Notes under the pieces: model-generated
Databases searched by the model: none
What the model saw: the letters and a program-made list of their open reading frames with translations, nothing else
What the model was told of the DNA's origin: nothing
Shown: piece after piece, positions 63,695-64,000 of the stretch
How the letters are laid out: each line of letters opens with the position of its first letter
Position numbering within the stretch: position 1 is the first letter of the stretch
Assembly (NCBI RefSeq): GCF_050632395.1
Contig: NZ_CP192600.1
Location: forward strand, 930,001-994,000
Length of the DNA stretch: 64,000 nt
Origin: JAUYQR01 sp050632395
GTDB lineage: Bacteria > Pseudomonadota > Alphaproteobacteria > Rhodobacterales > Rhodobacteraceae
Direction: 5' to 3'
Made by a program: the position numbers and the translations under genes

Positions 63695-64000
63695 GCGGCG
63701 TCAAGACTTACACCGTTTCCGAAGACGAGGGCGAACAGCGCCTCGACAAATGGTTCAAGCGCCGCTTCCCGCAGGTGACGCAAGGTGCCGTGGAAAAGAT
63801 GTGCCGCACCGGTCAGGTCCGCGTCGATTCAGCCCGCGCCAAGGCGTCTGACCGCATCGCGCCTGGCCAGATGATACGCGTGCCGCCCCTGCCGGATGCC
63901 GAAGCCCCCAGCAGGCCCCGCGCGGGCAGCGTGTCTGCGGCGGACGAAAAGATGATCCAGGCCGCCGTCCTGTGGAAGGATGAACACATCATCATCCTGA
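63691..64000 (+). CDS. RluA-family pseudouridine synthase, N-terminal part (cut by window edge)
   Basis: The first 103 codons of an rRNA pseudouridine synthase. The N-terminal S4 RNA-binding domain is evident in EQRLDKWFKRRFPQVTQGAVEKMCRTGQVRV, with KASDRIAPGQMIRVPP closing it. The catalytic domain begins at LWKDEHIIIL and continues outside the window. Relatives (RluC/RluD) modify 23S rRNA; which one this is cannot be decided. It starts inside the crcB stop codon, a coupling often seen in Rhodobacteraceae. Confidence 0.88.
   Translation, partial: MSGVKTYTVSEDEGEQRLDKWFKRRFPQVTQGAVEKMCRTGQVRVDSARAKASDRIAPGQMIRVPPLPDAEAPSRPRAGSVSAADEKMIQAAVLWKDEHIIIL

Overview
The window is chromosomal DNA of high GC content from an alphaproteobacterium, almost certainly a Rhodobacteraceae member (Rhodobacter/Gemmobacter/Tabrizicola-like). 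The evidence is the ChvI-ChvG-HprK-RapZ-EIIA-HPr operon with a kinase-domain-only HprK, the protein sequences of PckA, ParC, RpoB and RpoC, the split ribosomal-protein superclusters with two identical tuf genes, an exosortase E/VPEID-CTERM pair, and a LuxR/LuxI pair next to rplQ. No CRISPR array, prophage or insertion sequence was seen.

Layout. 1-1.5 kb: the start of an acyl-CoA dehydrogenase (minus) and a TauE/SafE permease. 1.5-8.9 kb: pckA (minus) diverges from the chvI-chvG-hprK-rapZ-EIIA-HPr-acyltransferase operon. The gap between them holds a symmetric four-site repeat array. 8.9-14.1 kb (minus): hbd, etfA, etfB, a cobalamin adenosyltransferase, a twin-transmembrane peptide, an SDR and an SH3 protein. 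14.3-22.4 kb: parC, a lipoprotein, tuf1, an RHH protein, glyoxalase I, a GMC dehydrogenase with its Tat small subunit, and an outer-membrane barrel protein. 22.9-35.4 kb: trnW-secE-nusG-rplKA-(L10 leader)-rplJL-rpoBC. 35.5-38.4 kb: a DMT transporter and the convergent exosortase E / VPEID-CTERM pair. 38.6-60.4 kb: rpsL-rpsG-fusA-tuf2, the S10 cluster, the spc cluster and the alpha cluster. Two sets of unrelated genes interrupt these clusters: a 2OG-Fe(II) oxygenase after rplP, and MAPEG/GFA/DUF2585 genes after rpmD. 60.5-64 kb: luxR-luxI, rarA, crcB and the start of an RluA-type pseudouridine synthase.

How it fits together. Most of the window is the transcription/translation core. Where foreign genes interrupt it, hairpin terminators close the upstream block (clearly so after rpoC, rplP and rpmD). 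A promoter of the form TTGnnn-17-TATACG with a C/G-rich discriminator restarts the downstream block before rpsL, rpmC and rplO. The first operon joins envelope-stress sensing (ChvGI) to a regulatory phosphotransferase branch (HprK/HPr/EIIA) and RapZ, opposite the gluconeogenic gene pckA. EtfAB with the 3-hydroxyacyl-CoA dehydrogenase and the partial acyl-CoA dehydrogenase indicate beta-oxidation.

The most unusual system is the exosortase E/CPBP-protease fusion facing a 77-residue VPEID-CTERM protein. Only about 22 residues lie between that protein's signal peptide and its sorting motif, so its processed product should be a very short peptide.
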